Origin: Climacium dendroides
Lineage: Eukaryota > Streptophyta > Bryopsida > Hypnales > Climaciaceae
Length of the DNA stretch: 64,000 nucleotides
Reading direction: 5' to 3'
NCBI GenBank assembly: GCA_950106755.1
Contig: OX467091.1
Location: 25,003,538-25,067,537, forward strand
Within the stretch, counting starts at the first letter, position 1. Every line of letters starts with the position of its first letter. A program made the position numbers and the translations under genes. Shown in pieces: positions 1 to 12,371 of this stretch. A model generated the notes under the pieces. That model saw nothing but the letters and a program-made list of their open reading frames with translations, did not search any database and was not told the origin of the DNA.

Positions 1-910
1 AGGCCTATTGTCCATCAAAACCTACTCAAAATTGCCATTTCTATTGCAAAGAGCCAAAATTTTCAAATTTTTTTTACACATCTAACAATAGGATCTTGTA
101 TTACACTAGTATAAAAATGTATGGAAAAAATGCAGAATCTTTGACTACATAGATTCCAAGATATTTGCATTTAAAGTGAAGAAAATAAGTTTATTTAACA
201 CCTTGATTGGTTGAATTTTTTGGCTTTGAATCTTCATAACTTAAAATTTTAGCACAATTGATTTTGATTTTGTAATATTTTACATTGGAAAATTGAGTTG
301 AAAACCGTTAATAGCTTTAAGATAGAATGGATACATGATAATCCCAATGGTGAGATTATTCTAGCAAGCAAATTTAACCCTGCCTAACAATTTTTTTTGA
401 AAAGTTGTAAAAATTGCATTTAAAAATTGATTCTACAAGTTTTTTTTGAAGAAGATGCTTAGATTGTCCCAAAAAATAAAATTGTCCATAACTTTCTCAT
501 TACTAGTCCAAATAGAATGAATCAAAGCTTCAAATGTAGACAAAAATATAATTTTTGAAAAAAAAAATTAAAAATTAAAAATTAAAAAAATTCCAACTTT
601 TTTTGATTTTTTTTGGGCTGCCCCTTGAGTTGCTTCTTGGACTTGTGGTGCCATAACTTTTGTTTCCAAACATCGATTGAAATAAAAATTATATTCCCCA
701 AAAGCTAATATGATTTCCTATTTGAGACCATGGTTGTCATACTGGACAAGTTACTAGTCATTTTTTGTCTTGTAGGACGAGTTACTATTCATCAAATGTA
801 CTTGAGAGGTACATTTGATGAATAGTAACTCATCCTACAGGACAAGAAATGAATAATAACTTGTCCAGTATGACAACCATATTTGGGACTTTAGGACTTT
901 AGGACTTTAG
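1..910 (+). repeat. Left copy of a ~0.9-kb dispersed repeat
   Basis: This AT-rich sequence recurs in inverted orientation at about 7325-8230, and its first third recurs in direct orientation at 12985-13303. Shared landmarks include the segment around 480-560 (seen reversed near 7560-7640) and the segment around 300-360 (seen reversed near 7740-7800). The outer edge may continue left of the window. The inner edge carries several copies of the motif GGACTTTAGG before GGGGTTAA. No coding capacity is visible. It is probably a non-autonomous transposable element. Confidence 0.65.
730..880. repeat. Near-perfect 151-bp hairpin (foldback)
   Basis: The two arms are about 70 bases each. They begin ATGGTTGTCATACTGGAC and end with its exact reverse complement at 880, separated by a loop of about 8 bases near 800. 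A few mismatches and small bulges occur in the arms. The inverted sister copy of the surrounding repeat lacks the hairpin, so it looks like an insertion. It could be a foldback MITE or a young small-RNA precursor; the sequence alone does not decide. Confidence 0.75.
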
Positions 911-3026
911 GGGTTAACCTCCCCAAATTAATTTCCAGCTCTTAAACAATCGATTTATGAACCTGTCCAAAGAATTGAGACCATTGGTATTTGAGATCTT
1001 TACACAAGTAAGATATAAACACCCAAAACCACACTTGTTCCTAAACTCATCCAATTATGTCCTTAGACTTTGGCGAATGTGTCCTTCACATGCTTAACAT
1101 TGATTGGCCAACACATTCAAAGGACACATATTTGACTATGATTTGTTGACAATTGATTTTTGCAGGGTTCAGTTTGGGGCACCTATTGGAAAGTTTCAAT
1201 GGTCTAGGCAGCCAACACTTTAAAAAATCATAGAAATTACATACAATGTTTGAAAAATCTATTTTTTTTTAATATTCATGATTTTCACTTGCATGTACTA
1301 CAAAAATATTATTTAAAGAAAATATGCCTCCAACTATGGTGAATCGCTTAAAATAATGATTTTAGGTGTTTCTCCCTTATCACCTAAAGTTCCTGAAATG
1401 GAAGTCCTAAGATCAATTCCGTGGGGCCAGGCCTTCAGTTTCATTTTAAAACGTATTCACTTCGATCAGTGTGTGACTCTTTTAGGCTTCTACATTCTCT
1501 GGAGGCTAGCCGTTGACGCTCTCATAACTCACACGCTGCACCAATGGTGTGCATAGTACTAATAAGCATCTGTCCCTATAATTCCATTCTTTCTTGATTC
1601 TGCTGCGTCGATCTGCAGATCGACACTTCTACTGTCTCTTACTTTATTAGTTTCCGTTTCAGTCTAACTTTAATTAATTAGCTGTTGCATTTGATTCTCA
1701 GTTGGCCTGTTTAATTAGTAGTGTGACATGGTCAGAGATCGAGTCTAGTGGAGGGCATTCTCAGTTAGTAGAACAAACTCTTCATTCATGTTGGTCTTAG
1801 GGTCAGAGTTTTTCTTCCAAAATTTTCATGAAAGTCTCATCAAGGGCAACTAAGGCAACTTCCGGCAAGCTAGCAGAGAAGACAGCAATTTGATTCATCG
1901 ATTCTATGCCACTCGATTCGAGTACACATAATTATAAATCATCTGAACATTATTCTACCAATTTCTTGTGTCCGTTTTCTTGTTCTGTGGCATTCGATTC
2001 GATTCGATTCTCAGGTAGCCTGTCCGGTCCACTAGTCCATGGTCATATCACCACAGGTAGTCCAATGAACCAACTAATTCTCGATCGATTAGTTGATCTG
2101 CATTGAGGGCGCATCGATCGTCAAGGCCAAAGGACCCGTTCCAAGCTGTTGTGCACGTTGCTAAATTCCTCCTAATGGTAGAGATAATAAACTCTTTTTG
2201 TCATATTCTGAATTAATTTGGGTGCATTTAAAATTTTGTCACTTTTCATCCACTTGGCTTAGTCCCGGGCTTAGTTGGCTATAAAATGATCGCACCCTGG
2301 CTTGGTTGCTGTTCTGCCTACACAAAAAATTTGCAGACAATCGCTAGCTAGCTGGTTCGTCCCAAGTTGCATCAATTGACGTGCTCGAACAAGCACTTCA
2401 CTTAACGGACAGTATCCTCAAATCCTTGTGAGTATACAACACAGGAGAATTCCGTTCGCAGCAAATCAAAGTGTCGAGCAAAGCGATCAGAAACAGATCG
2501 AGCAACAACATTCCACAAGGCAGCTTGTAACAAACTACATTAGTCAGGCGTCAGTAGTTTTAAGCACAAGTTAAGCCCACTCAGAGCTCATACACAGTCG
2601 TGAAGACTGGATACATTAAACTTAAGATAGCTGCTCTCACAGCTTCCAAGCACCACAAACAAAGCTCAAAGCCTCAAAGCTCTAAAGCTCTGCACGCTAA
2701 ATACAACACTTACAGCTACTTGCAATGAAGGATCGATTTATACCGTCGAAACATGCCGGTAACTATCAATCTAGCAAGCAGCGTAACGTACTTGCAAAAT
2801 ACATGACCACGCACGAGAAGTGCATGACCGAGAGATCGAGACCGAAACCAAGTTTCTAGCTCTGGGGAAACACACCGTAAGAGCTAGATCGATCAATCGA
2901 TCCGGAGCTTATTCTAATTTACTACAATACTTACTTTGATTGACAGGAGATCGATCGTGATCGAGTGCAAAAACAGGATGTACAGGACGGACAATGAAAC
3001 CTTGATCGACGACACTGATCGATAGA
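911..3026. other. Intergenic, no gene recognised
   Basis: I see only short random open frames and no splice-linked homology here. The stretch 2100-3020 lies just downstream of the minus-strand hevein gene and would hold its 3' UTR. It is rich in GATCGATC-like words but shows no other structure. Confidence 0.6.
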
Positions 3027-4372
3027 TTACTTGCGGATGCGCCCCACTTCGGTGATGAGCTTCTTTTGGGACCAGGGGATATCGGCCTTGTTAACGGGCT
3101 CATACTCGACCTTGATCACACCGGCATTTTTGTCAGCAATTGCACCGAACGCTTCCTCCGAGAGATCAAAGACGCGGCCCTCGCAGCCGTTGGGACAGCG
3201 GTCGACCACTTTGATAGTGATGGAGTCTCCATTGCGACAGCCGTTGCCTTGGCAGCGAATCCGGTAGTGCTTGCCACAGCCCTGGCCATTTTTCCAGAGG
3301 TTGGGGTTGCCGTCGCTCACTGCAGCCATGTGCCTGTTGTGCGGGAAATGGCTTTGGTCGTTGCCGTAGCAAGCCGATGCTGCACACATTCATCAATCGG
3401 GTAACGTATCGTTAGAGATTTAGTGCAATTGGTAACTGGGGGGGCTAAAATACCTTGTCAGAACTGAAGATGCTGGATTAGTGCAAGGTTACTGATTTCT
3501 CTACTTATGCTACTAGCTAGCTAGTGGTCCAAAAGAGATTGCAGTCACCGCTTTAAGTCTGAGTATAAACTTAATCGTACCGCACGATCCTTCAAGCGAA
3601 ACCTTCAACTCTCCTAAACCCAAATTTGTTGAAGGTTTAGAAACTTACGGACATATGTGGTGTAGTATGAAGCTTTTCCAGTGCTGGCACGAAGACCACC
3701 GCCGCCATGGCATTGGCTTTGGCAGCCTTCTCCGCAATACTCATCTGTGTCGCCGCAGTAGCCGAATTTACTGCAGCACAAGCTGTTGGGACAGTCCTTG
3801 TTGTCAGCTTGCCTGCCGCACTGCTCACCCGCGGCAAGAACACCGTATGCACCATGGCCCCTACCGTGGCACTGGCTTTGGCAGCCTTCTCCGCAATACT
3901 CATCTGTGCTGCCGCAGTAGCCGAATTTACTGCAGCACAAGTTGTTGGGACAGTCCTTGTTGTCAGCTTGCCTGCCGCACTGCTCACCCGCGGCAAGAAC
4001 ACCGTATGCACCATGGCCCCTACCATGGCACTGGCTTTGGCAGCCTTCTCCGCAATACTCATCTGTGTTGCCGCAATAGCCGAATTTACTGCAGCACAAG
4101 CTGTTGGGACAGTCCTTGTTGTCAGCTTGCCTGCCGCACTGCTCACCCGCGGCAAGAACACCGTATGCACCATGGCCCCTACCGTGGCACTGGCTTTGGC
4201 AGCCTTCTCCGCAATACTCATCTGTGTCGCCGCAGTAGCCGAATTTACTGCAGCACAAGTTGTTGGGACAGTCCTTGTTGTCAGCTTGCCTGCCGCACTG
4301 CTCGGCAGCCGCCAGGGTCAGGGCCAGGAGTGACACCGCCAATGCTATCAACATCTTTCCGTGGCGAGCCAT
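3027..4372 (-). CDS. Secreted protein with four hevein domains and an EG45/PNP-like beta-barrel
   Basis: Two exons, 3649-4372 and 3027-3379 (donor C|GTAAGT, acceptor GTGCAG|CA, phase 1), give 358 residues. Residues 1-23 are a signal peptide. Four hevein (CBM18) domains follow at about 24-64, 77-117, 130-170 and 183-223, each with eight cysteines and the chitin-site pattern [11 protein letters not shown], joined by 12-residue [16 protein letters not shown] linkers. After a short linker comes an EG45-like/plant natriuretic peptide-like double-psi barrel (about 235-345) with [29 protein letters not shown] and VFDLS. There is no CBM63 domain and no expansin HFD motif, so it is not an expansin. 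Family knowledge suggests an apoplastic chitin-binding defence protein, analogous in layout to class I PR-4 (hevein plus barwin). The role is inferred. The ATG at 4372 directly precedes the hydrophobic signal. Confidence 0.88.
3704..4303 (-). repeat. Four 159-bp coding repeats (hevein domain plus linker)
   Basis: The period is 53 codons. The copies are almost identical in DNA. The variable sites alternate: domains 1 and 3 read CPNNL and domains 2 and 4 read CPNSL. This points to amplification of a two-domain block and/or recent homogenisation. Confidence 0.85.
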
Positions 4373-6679
4373 GGTCGCTTGATCTGCTCGATCACAGATA
4401 TAAATTAAATACTAATACAGCTTCAGCTATAATCTCGAACAATCCGAAATTCAAGTCCGACCAATCACATGAACCCAATCGTAGCTAGTTTTATGTACAA
4501 TCATCCAGTTACTGAAACTCTTAGAACGTCGTTCGCATGCGACTCCTAGTAATGCAATACTATCTATCAGTGCTCAGTGGTACAGCAATTTCTCACACTA
4601 CGGACATGCGGGCAACGTACTGAGTCACTCCTGATCATAAATTAATAATTAGAATCAGTTATATCTCACAGAATTGATTATATTAATGTCGTTTCAGTTC
4701 ACACTATATGTAATAAAAACTTCACAGTTGTAAAGCTCTCTGGAGGTTTTAATTAAGCACGTCACCAGAATTCTTACGACGTAAAGCACTGGCTCGTGCT
4801 CATGTATGCACAGGGATATCTATCGATTTGAATGCTCACTTGTAACTACAGCAAATTTTGGTTCTGGGACAGATACTACCCGACCAATTCTAGCTTACAG
4901 ACTGAGGCACCGTTCGCACTGCGAGAAGATGAAGCACCCCATTTCAATTCTTTGCTACCAGTGGGAGAGAGTACGTCTCGGGGTTCTACCGTTGCCCGTT
5001 TATGGTGTTGTAAACAACTGAGTCCACATCATCATTCATCAACATGATCACGCACACACAAAAGGGTACAAATTTGGTTTCGGAATCACAGAAATTTATA
5101 GAAATGCTGGAGTATCGTAGCGACATACTGGAATTCTAATCTCTGGACTCCTGATAATGCACTCGGATATTGATCGATCAGCATTCATGGTCAGCAATTT
5201 GTTAATACATGCATCAAATCAACAGCACGACTGACCGAGGCCACATCACCAACATGCGAGCCAACATGATCAAGCATATGACTGTCCAAGGCATATATAC
5301 AGAAAGTGAATACAGAATGGATCCTAACATCCCACGCATGGCATGAAAACACCACAACAAGCTCGAAATGCACGAAGAAATGAAAGAGTTGGAAGAAGGT
5401 GATCGAAATTCAGTCACTGTCAAACTGATCGGAGAGAAACTCTCGAAGCGTACCAGCAATAAACGCCGCAATCACACAATGGAGTTGCTACTGCCAGCAA
5501 TGGATTGAGCTCACGGTTTGCTGCTTGCAATTGGAAGAGAACTCAATGCACTTATATACACGTTTCTGCACGCACACGAACCCATTCACGTGGAAGACCT
5601 TTCCCCGTGACTAGCTATGCTGTAAACAGGTCCCAAAAAAATGCAGTAAGCTGTCAATCAATGGCTGTCGCAGATTTTTCACTCCATATGTCACCTGTTC
5701 CATGAGACGAGACGCAATTCGAACATGGTTAGGCCTAGAAACCTCTTATCACATCTGTAGCTGCGAAGTAGATATTAGGGTCTCGTGAACATGACAATGT
5801 ACAACCACTTATCCACAATGTTAACACATCCTATGACCAAAACTTCAAAAAATTGCACTTGTAACTTACATATATTATATATCCAAATTAAAAATGCATA
5901 ACTTACATAATATGCGTAGGCAATGTACCACCACTTATCCACAATGTTAACACATCCCATGACCAAAACTTTATAAAATGCACAACTTACATAATATACT
6001 AGGAAGCTACTGCAGTAGGGTCATGAACTTCACCGCATTATAATATCCTGTTTTAATAATAAGAGAAATGAATTACTTTGAGAAGCCTCAGTCCAGGATG
6101 AGCTCCCTAATGTCTATCTAGCTCTAAGTTATTACAATTAATCCTCGACAGAAGCATGGGCTGCAATGGCTTCCTCCACGTGACAGAATGAGGACCCCAT
6201 TGTGACGCGAGCATGCACTCCCGTACTCTGGCCAGCTGAGGATTTCAATGAATGAATTGTTGATCTAGTCCCGGAGTGCCAGGACAGTACCTCCGGCCTC
6301 GTTTTGTAAGAAAAAGTCGCCGTGAAAGGTCCTTCAAGCTGAGGTCCATGCAGCGTTCCAAATGTTGAAGGGAAGCGTCCGCCCGGGTACTTCGATTGGC
6401 CGAAGAGAACTTAATGTGGGCCGCCTGGAGCGGCACAAACTATGAGAGTGACTGAGCGTGATTCAAGGGTGTCAGGGTATTATCATCACACGAGGCTTGT
6501 GATTGTGAAGAACCACTTGGAGATTGGGAGGAATCGTGGGACGAAAATGGGAAGAAATCGTGGGCACGTGTAACTTAGTTTCTTTAGAAGGATGGAGAGA
6601 ATAGTAGTGGAAGGATCTGAAGGTGGGCACTGGGCACCATCACATTCTGTACAATCATCTCGAAAAACAGTATGTTAGA
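4373..6679. other. Intergenic, upstream of the hevein-EG45 gene
   Basis: No gene is recognised. The first few hundred bases would contain the promoter of the minus-strand gene starting at 4372; I see no decisive promoter element. A short direct repeat lies at 5795-6000. Confidence 0.55.
5795..6000 (+). repeat. Direct repeat, two copies ~126 bp apart
   Basis: The segment starting CAATGTAC at 5795 recurs from 5921, sharing CCACTTATCCACAATG and CATGACCAAAACTT-type blocks. No coding content. Confidence 0.7.
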
Positions 6680-6990
6680 TAGAAATCGCCCACCTAAGAG
6701 CCGAAACTGAAGAGGCGAAGCTTCTTGAAATAATTTTCAGTCAATTTTCGTTGAAAGAGAAGCGGAATCGGCATCTAACCCAAGTCATTTCATATTTTTC
6801 GGAGCTTTGTGGAATTAGTTATGAAATTTTGAAGTTGAAATGACATTAGGCTCTAAAATCGCCCACCTCCTTAAGTGTACACTTGTTGTACATTGCTGAA
6901 GGCTATGAAAAAGCAACATGTACACATAGTGTATATTTAAGGATGTGTGTGGTTTTAGAGCTTGTTACCTTATCTATGTGGAAGCAATGA
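6680..6990. repeat. Diverged member of the TAAGGTAG inverted-repeat family
   Basis: This stretch shares, in reverse orientation, most of its sequence with the element at 61266-61555 (GTCATTTCATATTTTT, AAAATTATTT and the ATCGCCCACCT/GTCGCTTTTA ends). It also shares a block at about 6896-6975 with 13320-13395. Probably a decayed miniature element. Confidence 0.5.
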
Positions 6991-7324
6991 TTTTAGAAAC
7001 CTCTACCAAAAAAACTTTGACCCTTCCTAACTTTTGCTTACTGAATATCTAAATGTCATATTTTGAGTGCTTTGGAACCTCCTTTTACTTGTCATGTTTT
7101 GAGTGCATTAGAACTTCCTTGTACTTGTTATGCTTTTAGTGCATTGGGTTGGAACTTCTTTGTACTTGTCATGTCTTTAATGTATTAGAACTTCCTTTTA
7201 CTTGCCAACAAGAAAACATGAAAATTTGACCAATCTAATAATATCAACTAGGTAGAGTAGCAAAAAGCGACAGTTTGGAGATGTCCACCTCAAATGGCAA
7301 AAGGGAGAATGAAGGGAGCAACGT

Positions 7325-8230
7325 ACTATCCTAAAGTCCTAAAGTCCATGCAAAGAACTCTTGGAATTTCAGGTAGGCTTGTGTGATCTCAAGTATTTTT
7401 GAAATTTTTTTTGAAGAGAGAGATTCAAATTAGCTTTGTGGGAATATAATTCTTATTTCAATAGGTTCCTAAGAACAAAAGTTGTGCCACCATGTGTCCA
7501 AAAAGAAACTTGAGAGGTAGTCCATAAAAAATAGAATTTTTTTATTTTTTATTTTTTCTTCATTTGGAGTTTTGATTCATTCTATTTGGACTAGTGATGC
7601 AAAAGTTATGGACAATCTTGTTTTGGAGATAAACTAAACATCTTCTTGAAAAAATAATTTATCAAAGCCATTTTTGAATGCAATTTTTATAATTTTTCAA
7701 AAAAAATTGTCAATTAAAGTTAAATTTGCTTGATAGAACAATCTCACCATTGGAATGAGTATATTTCAATTCCATCTTAAAGCTATTAATGGTTTAGTTG
7801 TCCTTTCAATCTTGAACTTGCTTCTACTTAACAATTTTTTTAATGAGTGAAAATTAAGTATTTTTTTGTTGAATTTTTTCCCTTAGATTCTTAACTCAAG
7901 TCTTCAACATAAAAAATTAGAATATCAAAATCAATAGTTCAAAAAATTTAATCAAAAAAGATTCAAAGCCAAAAAATCTAGTCAATTAAGGTGTAAGAAA
8001 ACCATGTTTTCTTGACTTTAAATGCAAATATCTTGCAATCTACATGGTCAAAGTTTATGAAATTTTATCCACACATTTTTATACTAGTTTGGTACAAGAT
8101 CCTATCACTAAACATATAAAAAAATAAAAAAATAAAAAAATAAATTTTCACATTTTTTTCTCTTTACAATAGAAATGGCAGTTTTGAGTGAGTTTTGATG
8201 GAAAAAAGGCCTTGGGACTTTAGGGGTTAA
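7325..8230 (-). repeat. Right, inverted copy of the ~0.9-kb repeat
   Basis: Reverse-oriented relative of 1-910, ending GGGACTTTAGGGGTTAA at about 8229. With the left copy it brackets the hevein-EG45 gene. It lacks the 730-880 hairpin. Confidence 0.65.
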
Positions 8231-9823
8231 ATTCTATTTTCTTCTTGGAAGAGCGACTTGCATGTATCTTAATCAAATGGCACATCTCTAAGAACAATCA
8301 TCCTTTTTTAGGCATCCATCTATCTAATATGTACTTTCATACAAAGCATTCTTTAAAATAAATAAATTTCATCCAAATTTTGATAAATCTTATACTTTTT
8401 GAAGATGTTTTTGGTTATTTTATCCTAAAAAAATGTACTTTTCTCTAGTGTGTTAGTAGCCAAATGCTATAGCATGCAAGAATGATTTTGGCAAAAATTC
8501 TCTAGAAATTAGAAGGCTCTCTGGTAGTCATAAATTCATAGTAGAAAGCCCTCCTTAATTCCTATAATTCAATGAAGAAATGCATCTGGAAGAATGAGTG
8601 GATAACTAGAAAAGTTTCCTTGAACATGTTGAAAAATCTTGTACTTATTGAAGAGGAGAGTAAGGCTTCCTCTAATGTGATGAAGTTACTGAAGTAGCTA
8701 TTTTGTTTGTGAAAAGTGGAGGGAGGCAATTGATTAGATAGCACTTTGTTTGAAAATGTTGTTGTACATTTTGTTTTAAGAATGGGGGAGATTTGGTAAT
8801 TCTAATTAAAAACATTACTTTAGATATAGTCAATAATATTATCAATAAATTTAATTATAATATTCTATTTATAAATTAAAACCTGTACAAAATATTGTGA
8901 CACACTAATACACTAGTTATATGTCAAATTTTTATTTTAAATAATTATAAAACTAGGATGAAGAATGAATTAAAACGTTCTATGTGAGCTTTAAATTAGC
9001 ATCTTCTTCCAAAAAGATACCTTAAAGCTATTAATTAAGCTACATAGCCTATCATACTACAAAAGATTTTGTACCTTTTAGTAAGGTCCTTATTAATCTA
9101 TATAGCTTTTGTTAGTATAAAGCTTTTCTTTTCACTCTTGTCTTAGTTTCAATGCCAATAAAATTATAAATATTTTAACATGAGGTTTTAGAATTTTGTG
9201 GACTCAAACTTGCTATTGAAATCTTGTTGTAAAAAACAAGAGTTGCAACATCCTCTACTTGCCTTAGTCTATTATTTATGATGGATAATTTAGATCATTT
9301 TTAATCTCAATAGGGGTTTTAATTTGAAAATAGCATATAATGTTGTCATTCCAAATAAATAAATAAGAGTTGTAGTGGCAAGTCTCATTCTGTTTTAATT
9401 TCAATTTTAACACTAGGCTTTTTAATATCTTCATTAGTTACTTTGTACTGCATTATCCATAGTCATGAATACATTGTAGCATCCTTGTTGAATAATGCTA
9501 GGTCTGTAGTTCAAATCTATAATAAGATGGTAGTATCCCTCATCACTTATGTACTCCAAATGTAAATTATATAATTGAATTATTTAATAAATTTAGCAAT
9601 TAATTTGTTATATCTTTCACCTACAATTATGTAATTCTTTTAATAAAGTCCATCAACACTTGGCAATAAAAGTGAATTGATTGTACTAACTCCAATTGAC
9701 TTAAAGGTCTTTTATGAAATGACACCTCATATAACTATATGATGGTTTTTAAAAATTTAATAAATTCAAGCTTTTGGTAGAAGATATGCAACCTACCAAG
9801 GGAGACACAAAGAAAATAGATTT

Positions 9824-9825
<2 letters not shown>
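8231..9825. other. AT-rich intergenic DNA, nothing recognised
   Basis: No gene-like open frames, RNA genes or clear repeats were found by eye. Confidence 0.5.

Positions 9826-9901
<76 letters not shown>
9826..9901. repeat. (TA)38 microsatellite
   Basis: An uninterrupted TA dinucleotide run of about 76 bases. The length is likely polymorphic and may also be imprecise in the assembly. Confidence 0.95.
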
Positions 9902-9904
<3 letters not shown>

Positions 9905-10221
9905 GTGAAGATATTCATATAACAATATCACTACATAGATTGGAAGATAAATTATAACAGTTGAAATTGGGGAAAAAAAGTTCACTTGAATTCTATCCGA
10001 CAAGGTCATTAGACTTCGGATCTTCTTGGAATGACATTTTTGCTTCACTTTGAGTTGAGACTTTAGGACACTCTCCCTATAACTTTCCATTGGAAACCAT
10101 AGGGAGATTGATTTTTTATCCTTTTGGATGCTAACATGACTCATTTCATTCTCTAGATTGTTCCAATGAAAATCCTTTTTTGATGGTGGAGAATTGAGAG
10201 TATTTTCTAGGCATGTTTATG

Positions 10222-10633
10222 TAAGGTAGTGTGTTGTAAAACGGACCCTCTCCTTTAGATGGACCTTAGCTTTGGAGGAAAATGGAGATGAGGTGATCTT
10301 TGAATGGATCACTTAGGAATTGAATGCATTCAGGAAAATTTATTTTTCTATTGAAAGAGTCAATCATAGTCTTTGAATCTACACATCTTTCTACAAGTTG
10401 CAAGTAGACAAATTTTAGGAGACCTACGGTCACAAATAGGTGTCTATGTCCTTAATCTTTGAAAATTCATAAGTGATTCAAAAATACTTGGAAAAATACA
10501 AAACCACTTGTGTTAGGTTCCATGCCTATTTTTCTTTCTCTGAAAAATGATATAGAAATACTTTTGTCCACGAAAACCTATGAAAAAAGGTGGACCAGCC
10601 CTTAAATGGTCGCTTTTAGAGCATACTACCTTA
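10222..10633. repeat. Miniature inverted-repeat element, TAAGGTAG ends
   Basis: Begins TAAGGTAGTGTGTTGTAAAA and ends with the imperfect complement (GCTTTTAGAGCATACTACCTTA). The interior is related, in inverted orientation, to 16757-17060. Ends match those of the 61266-61555 element. Non-coding. Confidence 0.65.
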
Positions 10634-11386
10634 TCTTGAGACTCCACCAAGTCAAATTCAAACCCTTGTACAACTTATTCCACTTATAAAGTACAAAGGA
10701 CGACAATATAATTTTGATGACATTAGCTTTGAACATAGCAAAACCGGATTGAATGTTCTATAAGGGTTGCAATTGGGTTGAAGTGTATATATATGGAGGG
10801 TCATCCTATCTTATAATAGCTTAATTTGACTTCAAAGTGATTGGAACTCCTACACCTTATCGTGAACAAAAACTCTCTACAAATGTCACACATGAACCAT
10901 GAGGAGAAAAAAAAGTATCCAATGAATAAAAAAACAAAAAAAGTAAGCAATAAAATAAAACTAAACTAAAACAATGATATGCATTGAATGCACAAACTTT
11001 CAAGGGCAAGTTGGGTTCTCAGAGAAAAACAAAGGGTTTGCCAGCCCCAAAGTTCTAGGAAGGGTTTCAGGATAAGGAAGTGGTACTCCATCTTCCCCCA
11101 AAAGGTTCTTTTCAATTTTTTTTTAAAGTTTACTTTTTTTACTTTTTTTTCAAGCACATAACCCAATGGGAGCCAGGTGGATGCCTTATTGGAAAACAGG
11201 CCCCCAAAGCCTCGGGCAAGCTGAGGACATGAATTAAATGGGAGAAAAAAAAAACTGACAGTACTACTAAACCACGACGAGTATGGGCAGAAAGTGCAAA
11301 GAAGTTGACCTTAGGGATGGTCATCACAACCCCAAGGTAGGAGGTCCATAAATCACTCCTTTTTTTTAAAAAAAAGTGAATTTTTT

Positions 11387-11545
11387 AACCCATGTAACCC
11401 ATAAACGATGCAGAGGATGTTTTTTGGCTGACAAAGAATCTCTTCATGTAGGACAGAAGTGCAACTATTCATTCTTCAAAACTTTGTGTGAAAAGGGGAG
11501 GTTCTCTACAGTACATAACATTCAACAGCATTCACAAGTGACTGT
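11387..11545 (+). repeat. Truncated TTAA-flanked miniature element
   Basis: Contains the 5' half of the family seen complete at 14040-14270 and 15108-15337 (GACAAAGAATCTCT, GTAGGACAGAAGTGCAACTA). The 3' half is missing. Confidence 0.6.
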
Positions 11546-11721
11546 CTTTTCCTCTCCATGGTGCTCATCTACAAAATTCGTTCACATCATTATTCTATGC
11601 TTTTGTGCCATGACAGTGGGAGTAGTACATTTGTGGTGTGCTCCATTTTTATGCTTATTCTAAGACTGGATATACAATGAACAAATAGCCAAGAAAAATG
11701 GACACTAGTAAAATACCCAAA

Positions 11722-12371
11722 GTATATATACAAATGGGGTGATAGGAGGCAAAACAACCCATGTGCAATATGTAAATTAGAATTTATATTTTTTTCACCA
11801 CTCAAATTATCAACTTTTTTTAGTTCAATTTTTTTTTAAAAATTATTATATTTTTTTTAGTTCAATTACTCATAGTTAAGTCAAAATTAGGAATTGTGTT
11901 TGAAGTAGAATTTGGAGATAAAAATTGAACTAAAAAAAGTGGATAATTTAGGCAAATATAATAATTTTTTTTCAAGAATTTTGAATTTAAAAAAGTTGAT
12001 AAATTAAGTTAAGTTTCATCTCCACATTTTTTTTTGAGATTTCAAACCTATGCATAAAATTTAGAGAGCATGTTCAAAAATGTCAAAGAAAATGTCCCTT
12101 CCACCCCCTCTTTGAAATTTGTTCATAACTTTTCATTAGAGACATGAAATCACAAACAGGTTTTTGGAGATAAAACTTAACTCAAATTATCAACTTTTTT
12201 TAGTTCAATTTAAAAAAAATTATTATTATACTATGTCTAAATGAGGTTTGAAATTCTACTTCAAACATAATTACTAATTTTGACTTAACTATGAGTAGTT
12301 GAAAAACTACAAATTTTAATTTATATATCCCACATGGATTGTTTTACCTCCTACCACCCTATATGTATATA
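11722..12371. repeat. ~650-bp element with ~60-70-bp terminal inverted repeats
   Basis: The left end (TATATACAAATGGGGTGATA, then AGGAGGCAAAACAACCCATG) pairs with the right end read in reverse (TATATACATATAGGGTGGTA, then AGGAGGTAAAACAATCCATG). A second nested inverted pair around CAACTTTTTTTAGTTCAATT lies at about 11810 and 12190. No open frame fills the interior, so it looks like a non-autonomous element. Confidence 0.65.

Noticed and set aside
3655..4488. 277-codon plus-strand open frame across the hevein gene, plus two more long shadow frames
   Set aside because: It is antisense to four near-identical coding repeats, so the openness is a by-product of the repeat. It has Cys/His-rich low-complexity sequence and no homology.
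9749..10144. 131-codon minus-strand open frame
   Set aside because: It reads through the (TA)38 microsatellite as repeated Ile-Tyr; no gene-like features.
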